Source: Escarpia spicata (lineage: Eukaryota; Annelida; Polychaeta; Sabellida; Siboglinidae). From it: a DNA stretch of 64,000 bases. The notes beneath the pieces were generated by a model. That model was given only the letters and a program-made list of their open reading frames with translations, ran no database searches and was not told where the DNA came from. Position 1 is the first letter of the stretch. Every line of letters starts with the position of its first letter. The stretch spans positions 7,729,881-7,793,880 of the forward strand of contig OZ023209.1 of NCBI GenBank assembly GCA_963995525.1. Direction: 5' to 3'. The position numbers and the translations under genes are program-made. Below, one piece after another: positions 35,040 through 59,602 of the stretch.

Positions 35040-37320
35040 TCATGAATATACGGCGTAACGCCAGGGAAAGGGGTAAGCTATGTTATCAACAGTGACTGCA
35101 TATAGAATAACAGTTGTTAAAAAACATAAAATAATAATAAAAGATATATAATGTCATGATTAGTCCAGTATCAAGATATTAGAAGTAATTTAGCATTACT
35201 GATGTTATGAGGAAAGAAACGATTAGTTATAATACTAGTTATTTAAATGTCATTCATAGAAAAAAGAAAGAAAACAAACACAAATGGGCATGAAAAGCCC
35301 ATGCATCATCAAATATATCAGCAATACTGATAACTGTTAATTGCAGTTGGTCATACAGCATAAGTAGGTTATATAATTAGTATTATAAATTATTATCAAA
35401 ATATGAATCAGCATGTTAATAATAATTATAACCGACAGAAGACGAACAATACATAACAATATAAATACATAAAAATATAAACACGCAATAAACTTGTATG
35501 TATTACAGATTATCAAGTTGTCAATGATTTCATTGACAATAACGTACAACTGGATATAATTGACATATGTACAACTGGAGATCATTTACAAATGTGATTT
35601 ATTTTATTTTATTACTGAGTTCTTGACCATCATTTTAGCGTTGGCAGTCCAGCAGTCGGTGATCTTTTTTTTTGTTTTTCAGTTTTCTGCATTCATAGGC
35701 CAACATTGACCTTGGACTTGTTAAATGTTCATTAACGAAGACCCGTTCATTGCTATTTCTTCTGTTGTAGTCTTTCGGGTTATAGCGACTGCGGAAAACG
35801 TTATCACGCTTTCGCTCTGTCTTAAGGGATTCTTTGAGAATTTTTTTATATTCATGTACGCAATTATTAGGTAATCCTGTTAATATGATTATTTCACGTA
35901 ATTATATGCCTTTATTTCATTAGAACTATGTTTTATTAATCACTAATGACCCTGACAATATATCGAAAAAATAACTCTGCGTACGCGGAGTTTCTACTTT
36001 GGGTCCACCTTCACAATCCGAATAAGGCATGCTCATGAATATTCGGGACTGTCCGTCAGACTTCGATTAGCTACTAAGAGTTAATAGATGCAAGGAATAC
36101 GTCATCAACATGTGTGTATATGGATTAGCCACCGCCAGGCGAATGAGTCGTGACCAATACAATTGTCAAAATGAAACGTGGACCAGCTGCTGTTTATGTC
36201 ACAGATACTGCAAAGTAAAGAAGGAAAATATGTGGAATAAACGGAGAATGAACATAGCAACAGTTCATGACAGACGGATTGATTTAAAAGAAAAAACACC
36301 ACCTCTCCATGCACGAAGCCGCCGATCATCCCCGATGGCGACGCCGATGTCATACTGAATGATTGGCATTGTTTTTGTTGGAATATAAAAACTATGGTAC
36401 TATCATGTTCACCTGGCTATACATTTTGAAGTGAAATTTTAATGAAACGTTTGGATAACAGAAACTTACTGAAGCCGAGAAACATTCAATAATGAAACCA
36501 TTTTATTTGCACCATAAATCCAGCTGTTATTTCCATAAGCAGTATAAATACATTATACATCACTAACATAATTTACGGTATTAAAATATGATAGGTGGTT
36601 ATGTATTTTCCCATCTACGTAAGGTCTACTTTACTAGTTTTAGTTTAAAAAATGTAGATCTATAAAGAGCATAATATTATTGTCGACAAAATGTTAAAAT
36701 ACATTGCACCAGTGCAAAAACTTGTTTTATTTTGTACTGGGAGTGCAATAATTATTTGTTCTGCCCATCATTTAGAGTAAAATATATTGAATTTGTTTCG
36801 GTCGAACTCCCGTTTCGATAACAAATAACATGGCCATTGTATGATGGAAATAAAGTTATACAATTACAAAACATTAAAAGTAACGTATATTTTAAAACAC
36901 TGTTTTCAGTCACCGTTGGTGTATTTAGCTCAAGAAGATCCCTAAAACATTTTGAATGTCGTGGAACATTTATATTTTATGAATTTTCAAAATTATTATA
37001 AAATCAACTTTGTCGACACCTTTTTATACACTACTCCCAGTATAATTCACTTAACCCAAACTTGTTTCAACAAATTTTTAAGTATATGCTTTAGAACACA
37101 ATCCAAACATGATGAGCATAAGAAAGCATACATTTTATTATGTACTCCTACTTTTCAACATAATGACGGAATGATGTGCATTTGAATGCACAAATCCATT
37201 TGAAACGTAGTGATGTACTTATTCCCAGCAGAAGTCACACGGAATTAATGTGGCAGAACAAAGTCAGACATACTGTTCACTACTATGTCAGTTAACATAT
37301 TGTCCTATTAATAGCACTGC
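35040..37320. other. No gene recognised
   Basis: Very AT-rich sequence. A + frame at 36110-36358 (82 residues, basic, Arg/Lys-rich) has no motif I recognise. The block at 35690-35880 includes weak traces that may be LINE 5' sequence. Confidence 0.3.
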
Positions 37321-37362
37321 TATGCACTTTGATACACAAAGCTACCAGATGCACACATCCAT

Positions 37363-38172
37363 TTGAAACTCGAAATGAGGTACAACTTCTCAGAACAGAA
37401 TGGGGCAGAACAAAGTCAGACAGCAAAGACCGGAATGATCGCAAAGTTGGAAGTTACGACGGCTACATCAAAGCGTTCAACAAAGACAAAGCCAACTGCA
37501 CCACCTACTACAACTGCACCACCTACTACAACTGCACCACCTACTACAACTTCACCACCTACTACAACTTCACCACCTACTACAACTGCACCACCTACTA
37601 CAACTTCACCACCTACTACAACTGCACCACCTACTACAACTTCACCACCTACTACAACTGCACCACCTACTACAACTTCACCACCTACTACAACTGCACC
37701 ACCTACTACAACTTCACCACCTACTACAACTGCACCACCTACTACAACTTCACCACCTACTACAACTTCACCACCTACTACAACTGCACCACCTACTACA
37801 ACTTCACCACCTACTACAACTGCATCACCTACTACAACTTCACCACCTACAACAACTGCACCACCTACTACAACTTCTTCAACTGCTTTGAAAACAACAC
37901 GTTCCTGACTTCCGTTAACCGCACAAACAACATAAGTAATATCGTCGACAACAACATCAAAAACAGAAAATACAGCAACAACTGCTACGACAACAACGAA
38001 AGCAATATCGTCAACAACAGCAGTTACATTGTCACCAACAAACATACCAACAACCTTAGCGTCAACAAAAGACACCCCCACTACATCTGCTCCCCTAACA
38101 ATAAATCCAACACCATTGTTTACAGAAGCAACATCAACTACAAAGTTATCAGCAACAATAACAACATAATAA
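37363..38172 (+). pseudogene. Mucin-like Thr/Pro/Ser-rich region with in-frame stops
   Basis: The frame opens at 37363 (MKLEMRYNFSEQ), becomes S/T-rich (VTTATSKRSTKTKPT), then runs through 21 copies of a TTT-A/S-PP hexapeptide. It stops at TGA 37906-37908, but the same frame stays mucin-like beyond it (TTTSKTENTATTATTTTKAI, LSPTNIPTTLASTKDTPTTS) despite TAA at 37933 and a double TAA at 38167-38172. Such domains are heavily O-glycosylated at cell surfaces. The continued bias after stops suggests a recently dead gene or an assembly error. An EGF fragment follows directly. Confidence 0.6.
37496..37873. repeat. 18-bp coding minisatellite, 21 copies
   Basis: Unit ccacctactacaactgca or its tca variant, encoding TTT-A-PP or TTT-S-PP. 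A- and S-type units largely alternate, giving a secondary period of 36 bp. One copy reads tcacct (Ala-Ser-Pro) and another has acaaca for actaca. Confidence 0.93.
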
Positions 38173-38238
38173 AGTCAACGAACTACCACTACAAATGTCA
38201 TGCCAACAACAGCTATAACAACGAGTAAGAAAATGTGT

Positions 38239-38355
38239 GACAGTCGCACCCGTGCGCCAATGGCGGACGCTGTATCGTTATGTCTGCCACCAAGTCGTTG
38301 TGTGTCTGTCCGACTTGTAGTTGTGTCTCGTTGACTCCTCTAACTTCCACGGGTG
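38239..38355 (+). pseudogene. Frame-shifted EGF fragment after the mucin region
   Basis: The + frame from 38247 reads SHPCANGGRCIVMSATKSL then CVCPTCSCV, the core of an EGF module (PC.NGG.C.....CVCP). The first Cys is in another frame (KKMCDS just before), so either a splice junction lies at gtgacag or a frameshift broke the module. The last part has an unusual CPTCSC and no standard GF.G..C. Confidence 0.45.
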
Positions 38356-39278
38356 ACATGTGTACGTCTCGTCCTGTCCTAGGCTAGATATTGGTGTCAC
38401 TATATAAATAAAAAACACATTAACTTCGTAAATAATAAAAAAACAATTGGAAAATATAATACAACTTGACACATTTTATATGAAACAGTTTTGCAAACTA
38501 AATAACGCAGTGGCGTCGTTGGAACAGTACACTCTTTGGAAACTAATGTGGATACGCTGCAAGATGACACGCCATATTATCCAGAAGTGGACGAAACACA
38601 CTGGAACCTCGTTATTAGTGCACCATGAGGACAGGCCAAAAGTGACCTGAATAAAGAGGTGACTGTATTAGTGGAAGTAATATCCTATACTTTACTGTTT
38701 ATATAAATTATATGTGACTTTCCTAGGGTGACCTTAATTGCGAGGTGGCTGTATTACCGAGGTTATCGTAAAGCGCGGCTTCAACATTCCACTTGGTAAC
38801 ATTTCCCTATGGCTGCCAAAAGTTCATCAACTGTACACACATAGGAGCCTTCATTGCAGTGAAGACCGTTGGAAATAAATGGTAAACGCAATTTAGTTTC
38901 CACGAACATAATTACAAATTGCACATGTCAACCCGGTCTAGTTTTGAAAAAAAAGAACATCGACGAGCGAAGATGGAGTTAGTTGCTTTGAACATATTTT
39001 TACTTACACAATAGAGAGACAAATACATACAAGAGACACGTGAAAGCAAGAAAGAAGCACACTGAGAAGTAGATTTTAAATATCCTTTAAATATGCTGTG
39101 TGAATGGACAATACGAGAGTAACGGTGCGAGTGTGTGAGGGTGTGGTCATGGAATATGTTAGTGTGTAAAGGCTACTAACAATACTTAACAAATTTGAAA
39201 GACACAGGACAGAAAACACAGCAAGTCTAAGGGGATATTTATTGAATGGTTTACGTAAATTTTTCACTGTAGTACCAG

Positions 39279-39386
39279 AAATTTGCGACGTCGACATTTA
39301 TAAGAACGGCGGCACGTGTGTAGACACTCGGACCGGTTTTCGCTGCAAGTGTCCCTTCGGCTTCATAGGAAAGAAATGCGAAACTG
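39279..39386 (+). pseudogene. EGF exon with the second Cys mutated
   Basis: Acceptor gtaccag and donor gtaatt bound a 108-bp phase 1 block: ICDVDIYKNGGTCVDTRTGF, RCKCPFGFIGKKCETG. It is a well kept EGF module, except that the second Cys is Tyr (TAT at 39299-39301). That loss would break the first disulfide. Confidence 0.6.
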
Positions 39387-39624
39387 GTAATTGAGCACAC
39401 GATCGTCAATTATTCTTTCTCAAAGATAGTATGATGTATTATGTTCTCACTTATTCTTAATGCTTACACCAGTAATGAATACGTCATTACATGCGTTGGA
39501 AGTTGCTATTGCCGTGATGTCATGCTTATGTATCTGCTGAAAGGATATCTTAAGTAACAACAGATGACGTAGCGTTATGTAAATTGAACTTGGGGTAAAT
39601 TGACTTGCAGGTGTTATATTCTAG

Positions 39625-39674
39625 AAGCTGATAAGTGCATTGTCAACACCTGCCAGTACGGCGGATCCATTTAA
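39625..39674 (+). pseudogene. Truncated EGF exon remnant
   Basis: After an acceptor ttctag the frame reads ADKCIVNTCQYGGSI and then stops at TAA 39672-39674, in the middle of the NGGTC block. Only the first third of an EGF module survives. Confidence 0.55.
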
Positions 39675-39679
39675 ATGCC

Positions 39680-40680
39680 GTAGTTATATTTGTGGTCACC
39701 CTCGATGTCATAATCTCTGTTGTAGTGATTTTGCTACTTTAGCCAGTGAAGGTAAATCATGAATTTGTGCGATGACGTCGCAGTGGTGACAGAGAGTTGT
39801 ATATGTTAACACAGTGATTGTGTTAGATGGGTCGCTAAGTGGCGAAAGGTGATACTTGTTTTGTTTTTGACACTGCGTGATTCAAAATCATTTTTGCAAC
39901 TCAACGTTTTATTTTGCCTGTGACACTAGTTTAGAATTAGTGTCAACGTACTGTATTGTTTAGACAAACAAACATTTCATAAATTGCTACCACTGACGCT
40001 GGCTAAATTAGTAGTAAAAGTATTTGGGCGATGATACAGATCGATTTGATTCTCGCGCCAGCAGGCTTATATAGACAACACACTAAGGCAGGTACAGTCA
40101 CCTTACAAATTATCTACTAACAGGCCTTTTCAACAAGACTTTCTTTTATATCCAGAATCGCCCTGGAATGAAGACCTCTGACGCTTCTTTGCACGGGCAC
40201 TAAACGTCTTGTCACTTTACACAAGCCATGCTGAACGCGAACAATAAAACGACCTGTAATATTTCTAGTGATTGATTGCCAACCCACTTTTTATAACCTG
40301 TACATTTACATTATTTTTAGAATAATTACGCTTTAAAAAAAAAAAATTTCAGTCATTTACTATTTTATGAGACATTATTTTTATTTTACTATTTTGCGGA
40401 CAGTACGCTGTGTCACCAAGACAATGTCTATATTTAATGTGTTTTATTTTTATCCTATTTCGTTGTTTCGTGAGGTCATGATATCACTCTGTGCAAGCCA
40501 CTTAGTTCCCAACGGTCGGCTGTCATTTCAACAGTTTCTCAATACACGAGAACACAAGATTCTTTGTCATATCTACACAGTTTGCCGTGTCTTAGTTTTT
40601 TTTCTCAATCGAAAGTTACTGCCAATCATCCGCTCAACGCCAATATTTAAATTAGCAATTATCTTACTACTAGCAGGATA
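39680..40680. other. No gene recognised
   Basis: AT-rich spacer between the EGF remnants and the LINE pair; no convincing exon or RNA gene. Confidence 0.35.
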
Positions 40681-40689
40681 TGTCTAAAT

Positions 40690-42155
40690 CCTGGACTTGC
40701 TGTCTGGCGCAACATTCGAGTGGTCATCACTAACGTTCGATCTATTCGGGATAAAACAGTCTCACTTAGCGATTTATTAATATCCACGACAATAGACACC
40801 CTTGCTTCATTTGGATATACCTTCTGCAACAACAACCACATTTAATGATATTCTTGCATCTTTTGATACGAAACAACATGTCACCTTTCCGACACATATA
40901 CATGGCCATTGGCTTGACCTCTTAATAACTCATTCAACTTGCAAAGATATCCAGACACCCACAGTTTCGGATAGCTTATCCGACCACCACACTGTCAATG
41001 CCGATCATAAAGTTTCTTTAAATCCAGCCGTGTCCAAGCACAACTTGTTTTATAGAGCCATTCACAGGATCAATATAGCATCCTTAAAGGCTGATATCCT
41101 TAAATCCGAAGGTATCACACATCTCAAAGAACACGTATCAGACTTGTATGTGCAGTACTATCAAGTACCTACGGCATTGTTTCACAAACATGCACCAATT
41201 AAATTCAAACCTGTGTCACAAAAACCACCAGCTCCACGGATGACTCCAGAAATTATAAAATACAAAAGGCGACGTCGTTATTTGGAGCGTATTTGGCGAA
41301 AATCACGCTCGTTCTTGGACAGTTCACGTTATTCAAGACAATGTCACTATGGAAACAGACAAATGGCCAAAGCAAATTCGGATTATTACGCAAATATAGT
41401 GTCCAATAACTCTGATAGTTCACATCAGCTGAGGAACTGCATAAATAAAATAGACGGCCTGCTCCATCCCTATCAAATCATGCATCAATTAAGTCTTTGT
41501 GTGACTCGTTCTCTTGTCACTTCAAAGACAAAATCAGTCTTATCCGGTCTGCTTTCCCAGGTCATACTTCAAATAGTGTAAATGCTGACTCTCCACAAGT
41601 AAATTCTCAAGTTGCATCCTTTGAATCTGCCGCAGTTGACGAAGTGAGAAAAATAATTATGTCCTCCCCAAATAAATCCTGTGATCTCGAACCATTCCTG
41701 ACAACACTGCTAAGAGCATGTCTTGATGCATTACTGAAACCAATAATATATTATTATAAATGTATCACCGTGTTCTAGTTTTTTTCCTGATGATCTTAAA
41801 CACGCCCATGTAAACCCACTTCTTAAGAAGTCATATCTACCTAAAGAAGACATAATCAGTTATAGACCCATTTCCAACATCAGTTTGTTTTATTTCCAAA
41901 ATACTTGAAAAGGTTGTAGCAAACCGTCTAAGATCTCAAATCAGCACAATTGACTATCTAATGTGTTGCAATCTGCATACAAACAATTTTACTCCACATA
42001 AACTGCTTTTTTTAAAGTACACAATGACATTAACCTAAACATCGATAAAGGCCAAGTAACTGCACTTACCCTGCTTGATCAGTCTGCCGCATTTGATACC
42101 ATTACTCACACCATTCCTATTAAACGTTTATCAACGTGGTACGGCTTTTCGGGAA
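40690..42155 (+). mobile_element. LINE, endonuclease end to early RT (lineage C), interrupted
   Basis: Begins NIRVVITNVRSIRDKTVSLS (endonuclease start), then THIHGHWLDLLITHSTCKDI, SDSLSDHHTV (SDHH endonuclease block), PAPRMTPEIIKYKRRRRYLE, MSSPNKSCDLEPFLTTLLRA, HVNPLLKKSYL, SYRPISNISL, STWYGFSG. It stops abruptly at 42155 where a - strand LINE tail begins; no continuation is seen beyond 44.3 kb. Several frameshifts. Confidence 0.78.
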
Positions 42156-42156
42156 T

Positions 42157-42217
42157 GAATGAATGAATGAAAGTTTATTCAACAACAATAACAACATAAT
42201 ACATGCACAGTGTGGTG

Positions 42218-42258
<41 letters not shown>

Positions 42259-44290
42259 AAAGCACATAGCTGAATTCATAGACTTATATGTTGCTATGTC
42301 CTTCTCAAACAAAACAACTTAATAAATACAACACGAATTATAAATAAATCACAAAATAATATTCACAACTCATGTATAAGCTTGTTACCATAGTGCTTGT
42401 GTTACTAATACATCGGTTTAACTAAACGTCATCTTCAATTAACAATTCATAGATATGTAGAAAGTAATGACAACTTGAGTTTTTTTTTAATTGTGTTAAA
42501 CTTGGAAGCTGAGTCAATTTATTTGGTAAGTTGTTCCACGTTTTTATACCCTTGGTGGTGAGTGACATCAGTCGGAGGGTGGTGTTTGTCTTTTTAACAT
42601 AGAACAGTTTGCTTTATCTGGTATCATGTATGTGTATAGCTGCGGTTGGTTCAAATAATGCTAGGACACGACCATTTAAAGAATGGTTGTTTGCGTTATA
42701 AAATATAATCATAGTCTTGTATTTAACTAAATCATGAAATTGAAGCATGTTTGAGAGATGAAAAATACATATGTATGATCATGGTAATTTAAGTTATAAA
42801 TAATCCATATAGCCTTTTTCTGTAACATAGATAGTTTAATGAGTCTAGATTGATAAGTATTTCCCCAGATCTCACAGCAATATGACATATGTGATTCAAC
42901 AAGTTAATTGTATAATGTGTGTAACGCTTGACAATCAAGAACATGCATAGTCTTGTACAAAACTGCTATGCTTTTTGATACTTTTCATTCAACCATTTTA
43001 TGTGTTCTCGCCATGTTAAGTTTTCGTCAATGGTTACTCCAAGGAATTTTGTATAAGATACCTGCACAAGATTTGTCCCATTCAAAACTATATTCACATC
43101 TGAACTAGGTTGTTTTTATTGTTAAACATGATAAAACGTGCTTTGTTCACATTGAGCGATAATTTGTTTGCTCGGAACCACAAGTCTAGTTTTTTAGTTC
43201 GTTGTTAACAACAGTGCTACATCACCTATGTTACTAGCGGAATAAATAATGTTTGTATCATCAGCAAACAAAATAATATCAAGCAACTTTTACACTTCAC
43301 ACATGTCATTTATGTACAGAATAAATAATAACAGGCCAAGGATTGATTTCCTTTTGTTCTGAGTTTCTGTTGTTATAGCATAAATATTGTCTACGGTTGG
43401 TTAAGTAGCTTTTTATCCATTCCAGAGCCAGACCCCTAATTCCGTAGCAATGTAATTTATTTAGCAGTATGTTGTGGTCAACAGTGTCATAGGCTTTTTT
43501 TAGGTCAATAAAGACACCAATCGTGCTTTGGCGTTTATCCATTGCGGTAACCTTTTCGACAAATTCTGTTAAAGCTAGTGAAGTTGAGTGATTACTTCTG
43601 AAGCCATACTGCCCATCTGTCAATATCCGTTGTTCTTCACAATGAAAGAGGTTAGTGTTTTGTTGAATATTTTTTCAAGTATTTTTGAAAATTGGGATAA
43701 GAGAGATATAGGTCTATAATTAGAAAATTGAAAACGATCTCCCGACTTAAATATAGGAATGACTTTTGCTAATTTCATATCATTTGGAAATGATCCGCTG
43801 ATCAAAGATCTGTTACAAATGTGGATTAGCGGTTGTACAATTTGCTTCGTTACATGGTTAACTGTTTTCATGCTGATTTCATCGTGTTCCTATGAAGTTT
43901 TACTTTTGCACCCAGACACAATTTCGAGTACTTCTTGCTCAGTAACGGGGGACATATACATTGATTGTGATACAGTACGTTTTACAAAGTCGGTTGGCTT
44001 TGTTCCCGGGCAGGGTTCTATGAGGTTGGATAATTTAGTACCTATGTCAACAAAGAAATGTTTAAAATGGTTAGCTACTTCTTTATTTTCTAATATTACT
44101 AGGTTTTCACCAACATGAAACTTGATCAAATATGTCATATCAGATTTTCTTTTACCTATTATGCTGTTAAGAGTTTTCCAAGTTTCTCTTATATCAGTCT
44201 TAGAATCGTCGAGTTTTTTCTGTCATAGTTTTTCTTTTCTATAAATAATATTTTTATTTTTGTAGCGGCTTTCTGTTAATTTTGTCCTAT
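42157..44290 (-). mobile_element. LINE inserted into the + strand LINE (lineage D)
   Basis: On the - strand: FPNDMKLAKVIPIFKSGDRF, NYRPISLLSQFSKILEKIFN, GQYGFRSNHSTSLAL, IGVFIDLKKAYDTVDHNILL, YGIRGLALEWIKSYLTNRRQ, then in another frame DIILFADDTNI (about 43250-43275). The 3' end at 42157-42175 is a cattcattcattc run, as expected for a target-primed tail. A CTG repeat lies in its 3' untranslated part. Broken by stops. Confidence 0.8.
42219..42258. repeat. (CTG)n trinucleotide run
   Basis: About 13 copies of CTG without interruption in the 3' part of the - strand LINE. Confidence 0.95.
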
Positions 44291-44528
44291 TTTGTTAGAA
44301 ACGCTAACTACATGTTACTCTTCTTTATGCAAGCGTTTTAGCCCTCTTGCTAACCAAGGTTTATCATTCGTTTTTGTCTTTCCAGTATACGTTGTTATTT
44401 TTACATACTATATATGCATAAAGCGCGAGAACGCTAAATCAGGGTTTGACACGTTCATTACAGTGTCCCAGTTTGCAAAATTAAAATCGTGCTTAATTTT
44501 TTTTCATGATTCCTCATATAACGTTCTG

Positions 44529-44576
<48 letters not shown>
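44529..44576. repeat. (AT)n tract
   Basis: About 24 uninterrupted AT units. Confidence 0.95.
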
Positions 44577-44581
<5 letters not shown>

Positions 44582-44699
44582 ATGGTCTGTAGCATCGCCA
44601 AAAACAATGCCGCACATTTTGTTTCTACACAGCTCAGAACAGAAAATGTATTATACTAGCAGTCGTGCCTGTTATTCGTGTGGGCCTGGTGATCAAGGG

Positions 44700-46340
44700 A
44701 TATAATCCAGAGCTGAACATTTGATCAATGACGTATTTTGATTCAGCTTGCTCTTCACAGTACAATAGGGCTATATTATAATCACCTCATCTATAAACAA
44801 TTTAGCTGGTGAGATTTCCCAGTATGAATGATAGATCATACTGGGAAAAGCCTCTTGTTCGGACGGGCGTAGCGTCAAATGCGGTTAATGGTTTAAGTTG
44901 TACCTATTCAACTACCGCGTCGCATACAAAACCTTGGCGGATAGTGGATCTGTAACAAATAGTGTTGGTGTGCGCCTACGCCATCAATAACATTGCAGTT
45001 TTTACTAGTATTTATATTCATCGTGTCAATATATGTATATTAATTTATGGACAGGTTTGCTCTGTTTGTAACGGAACGTACATTATCACGTAGTTGTTCA
45101 CATATCATTGTAGTTATCAGTGAGCAGGTGTTTTCTGTGTTTTTCTTGGATGACGTCGTGTGCAACTCGTGGCGCCAACTGAGTCCTTCAATCTGGTGAA
45201 TAGTTCACAATGTGAAATGTATTGAAGGTTTTGCGCAATTTTCTTACAATAGCAATCTGTTTGAAAAAAACTCTTCTAATAAAAAACAGCATTACCTAGG
45301 GCCATAACGGTGATATAAAATAGGTTTACGGATGCGACGGTCTCAAATAACTTACTTTTGACATTCGCCGACATTCACATATCCTCCACTTTGATTGATG
45401 GTGTCACACAAACCTATTATATATTTTAAGAAGTACTTCACTTAGAACTATAACGTTTTCGCATTCGATTATTTTAAACATTATAACGTTTGATGTTCGC
45501 GACATTAATTAATTATATCCGCAATTGTGTAAGATGGCACTATGCAAAGCTAACTATACCCCTATCTTAGGAACTACATCTTCTGGTGCACTAAAGTTAA
45601 CGTCAAAATAGGCCCTTTAGTGATTTCGATACAACGATTTAAAATAACTTTCTTCTTACCTTTTTCGACATTAAGATCCACTATTTTTGTAGGATCCTGA
45701 CTATGAAGGAGATGGGTAACCATTTCTTGCATACCGGATATATCTCCAAGTCAATAAAACACGTTTGGTGGCATAGTTAGCAGGTGCTAATCCCACCCGC
45801 AAGACGGTTAAGTTGGAGAACACCAGTGCAAAGAGTTCTTCAATCATCTTGGGGAACGGTCAACAACGGTTAATGAAACAATTCCAAAGAACAAACTGCA
45901 TTTCTTGGGTCGACGTCTTGAGAAATGAAATTTAGATGTATGCACAACAGAAGTTGTTGTCTTCGAAATAATTCGTATGCAATACTCTTGTGTATGTTTT
46001 GCAGCCTGTCAGCGAAATATACAACTCATGCATTTTTGAAACGATAAACGAGTGAACACGCTAACACGTATTACGGTATTGATTTCATTGGTTACTCAAC
46101 CAATTGTTCGTTCACGTGAATCATATATCATTGATGTTGTAAGGATTATAACTGATGCGAAGTATTCCATGTATTTTATCCAGATACACAAACACACACA
46201 TGCAGATAGGAGACACTAATTCAAAGTGACGTGATTACGTTGCTATGTGCAGATACAAAATAAAACCATATCACCAGTGGGTCATGTGACATCAACGTTT
46301 ATGTCATTAGGCCGTGTTTCATATACACTGCTATACATGT
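44700..46340. other. Downstream flank of the LolA-like gene, no gene recognised
   Basis: The 3' untranslated region and polyadenylation site of the - strand gene ending at 46343 should lie here. I cannot choose a signal with confidence. Nothing else gene-like is seen. Confidence 0.35.
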
Positions 46341-46342
46341 GG

Positions 46343-59598
<13,256 letters not shown>

Positions 59599-59602
59599 CT
59601 TG

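Noticed and set aside
37416..38081. 221-residue Val/Gly-rich - strand ORF
   Set aside because: Antisense of the mucin repeat. The + frame has the Thr/Pro composition and flanking EGF fragments.
37329..38228. 299-residue + ORF with NCTTYYN repeats
   Set aside because: Alternative frame of the 18-bp mucin repeat. The Thr/Ser/Pro frame is preferred because the bias extends beyond the repeat on both sides.
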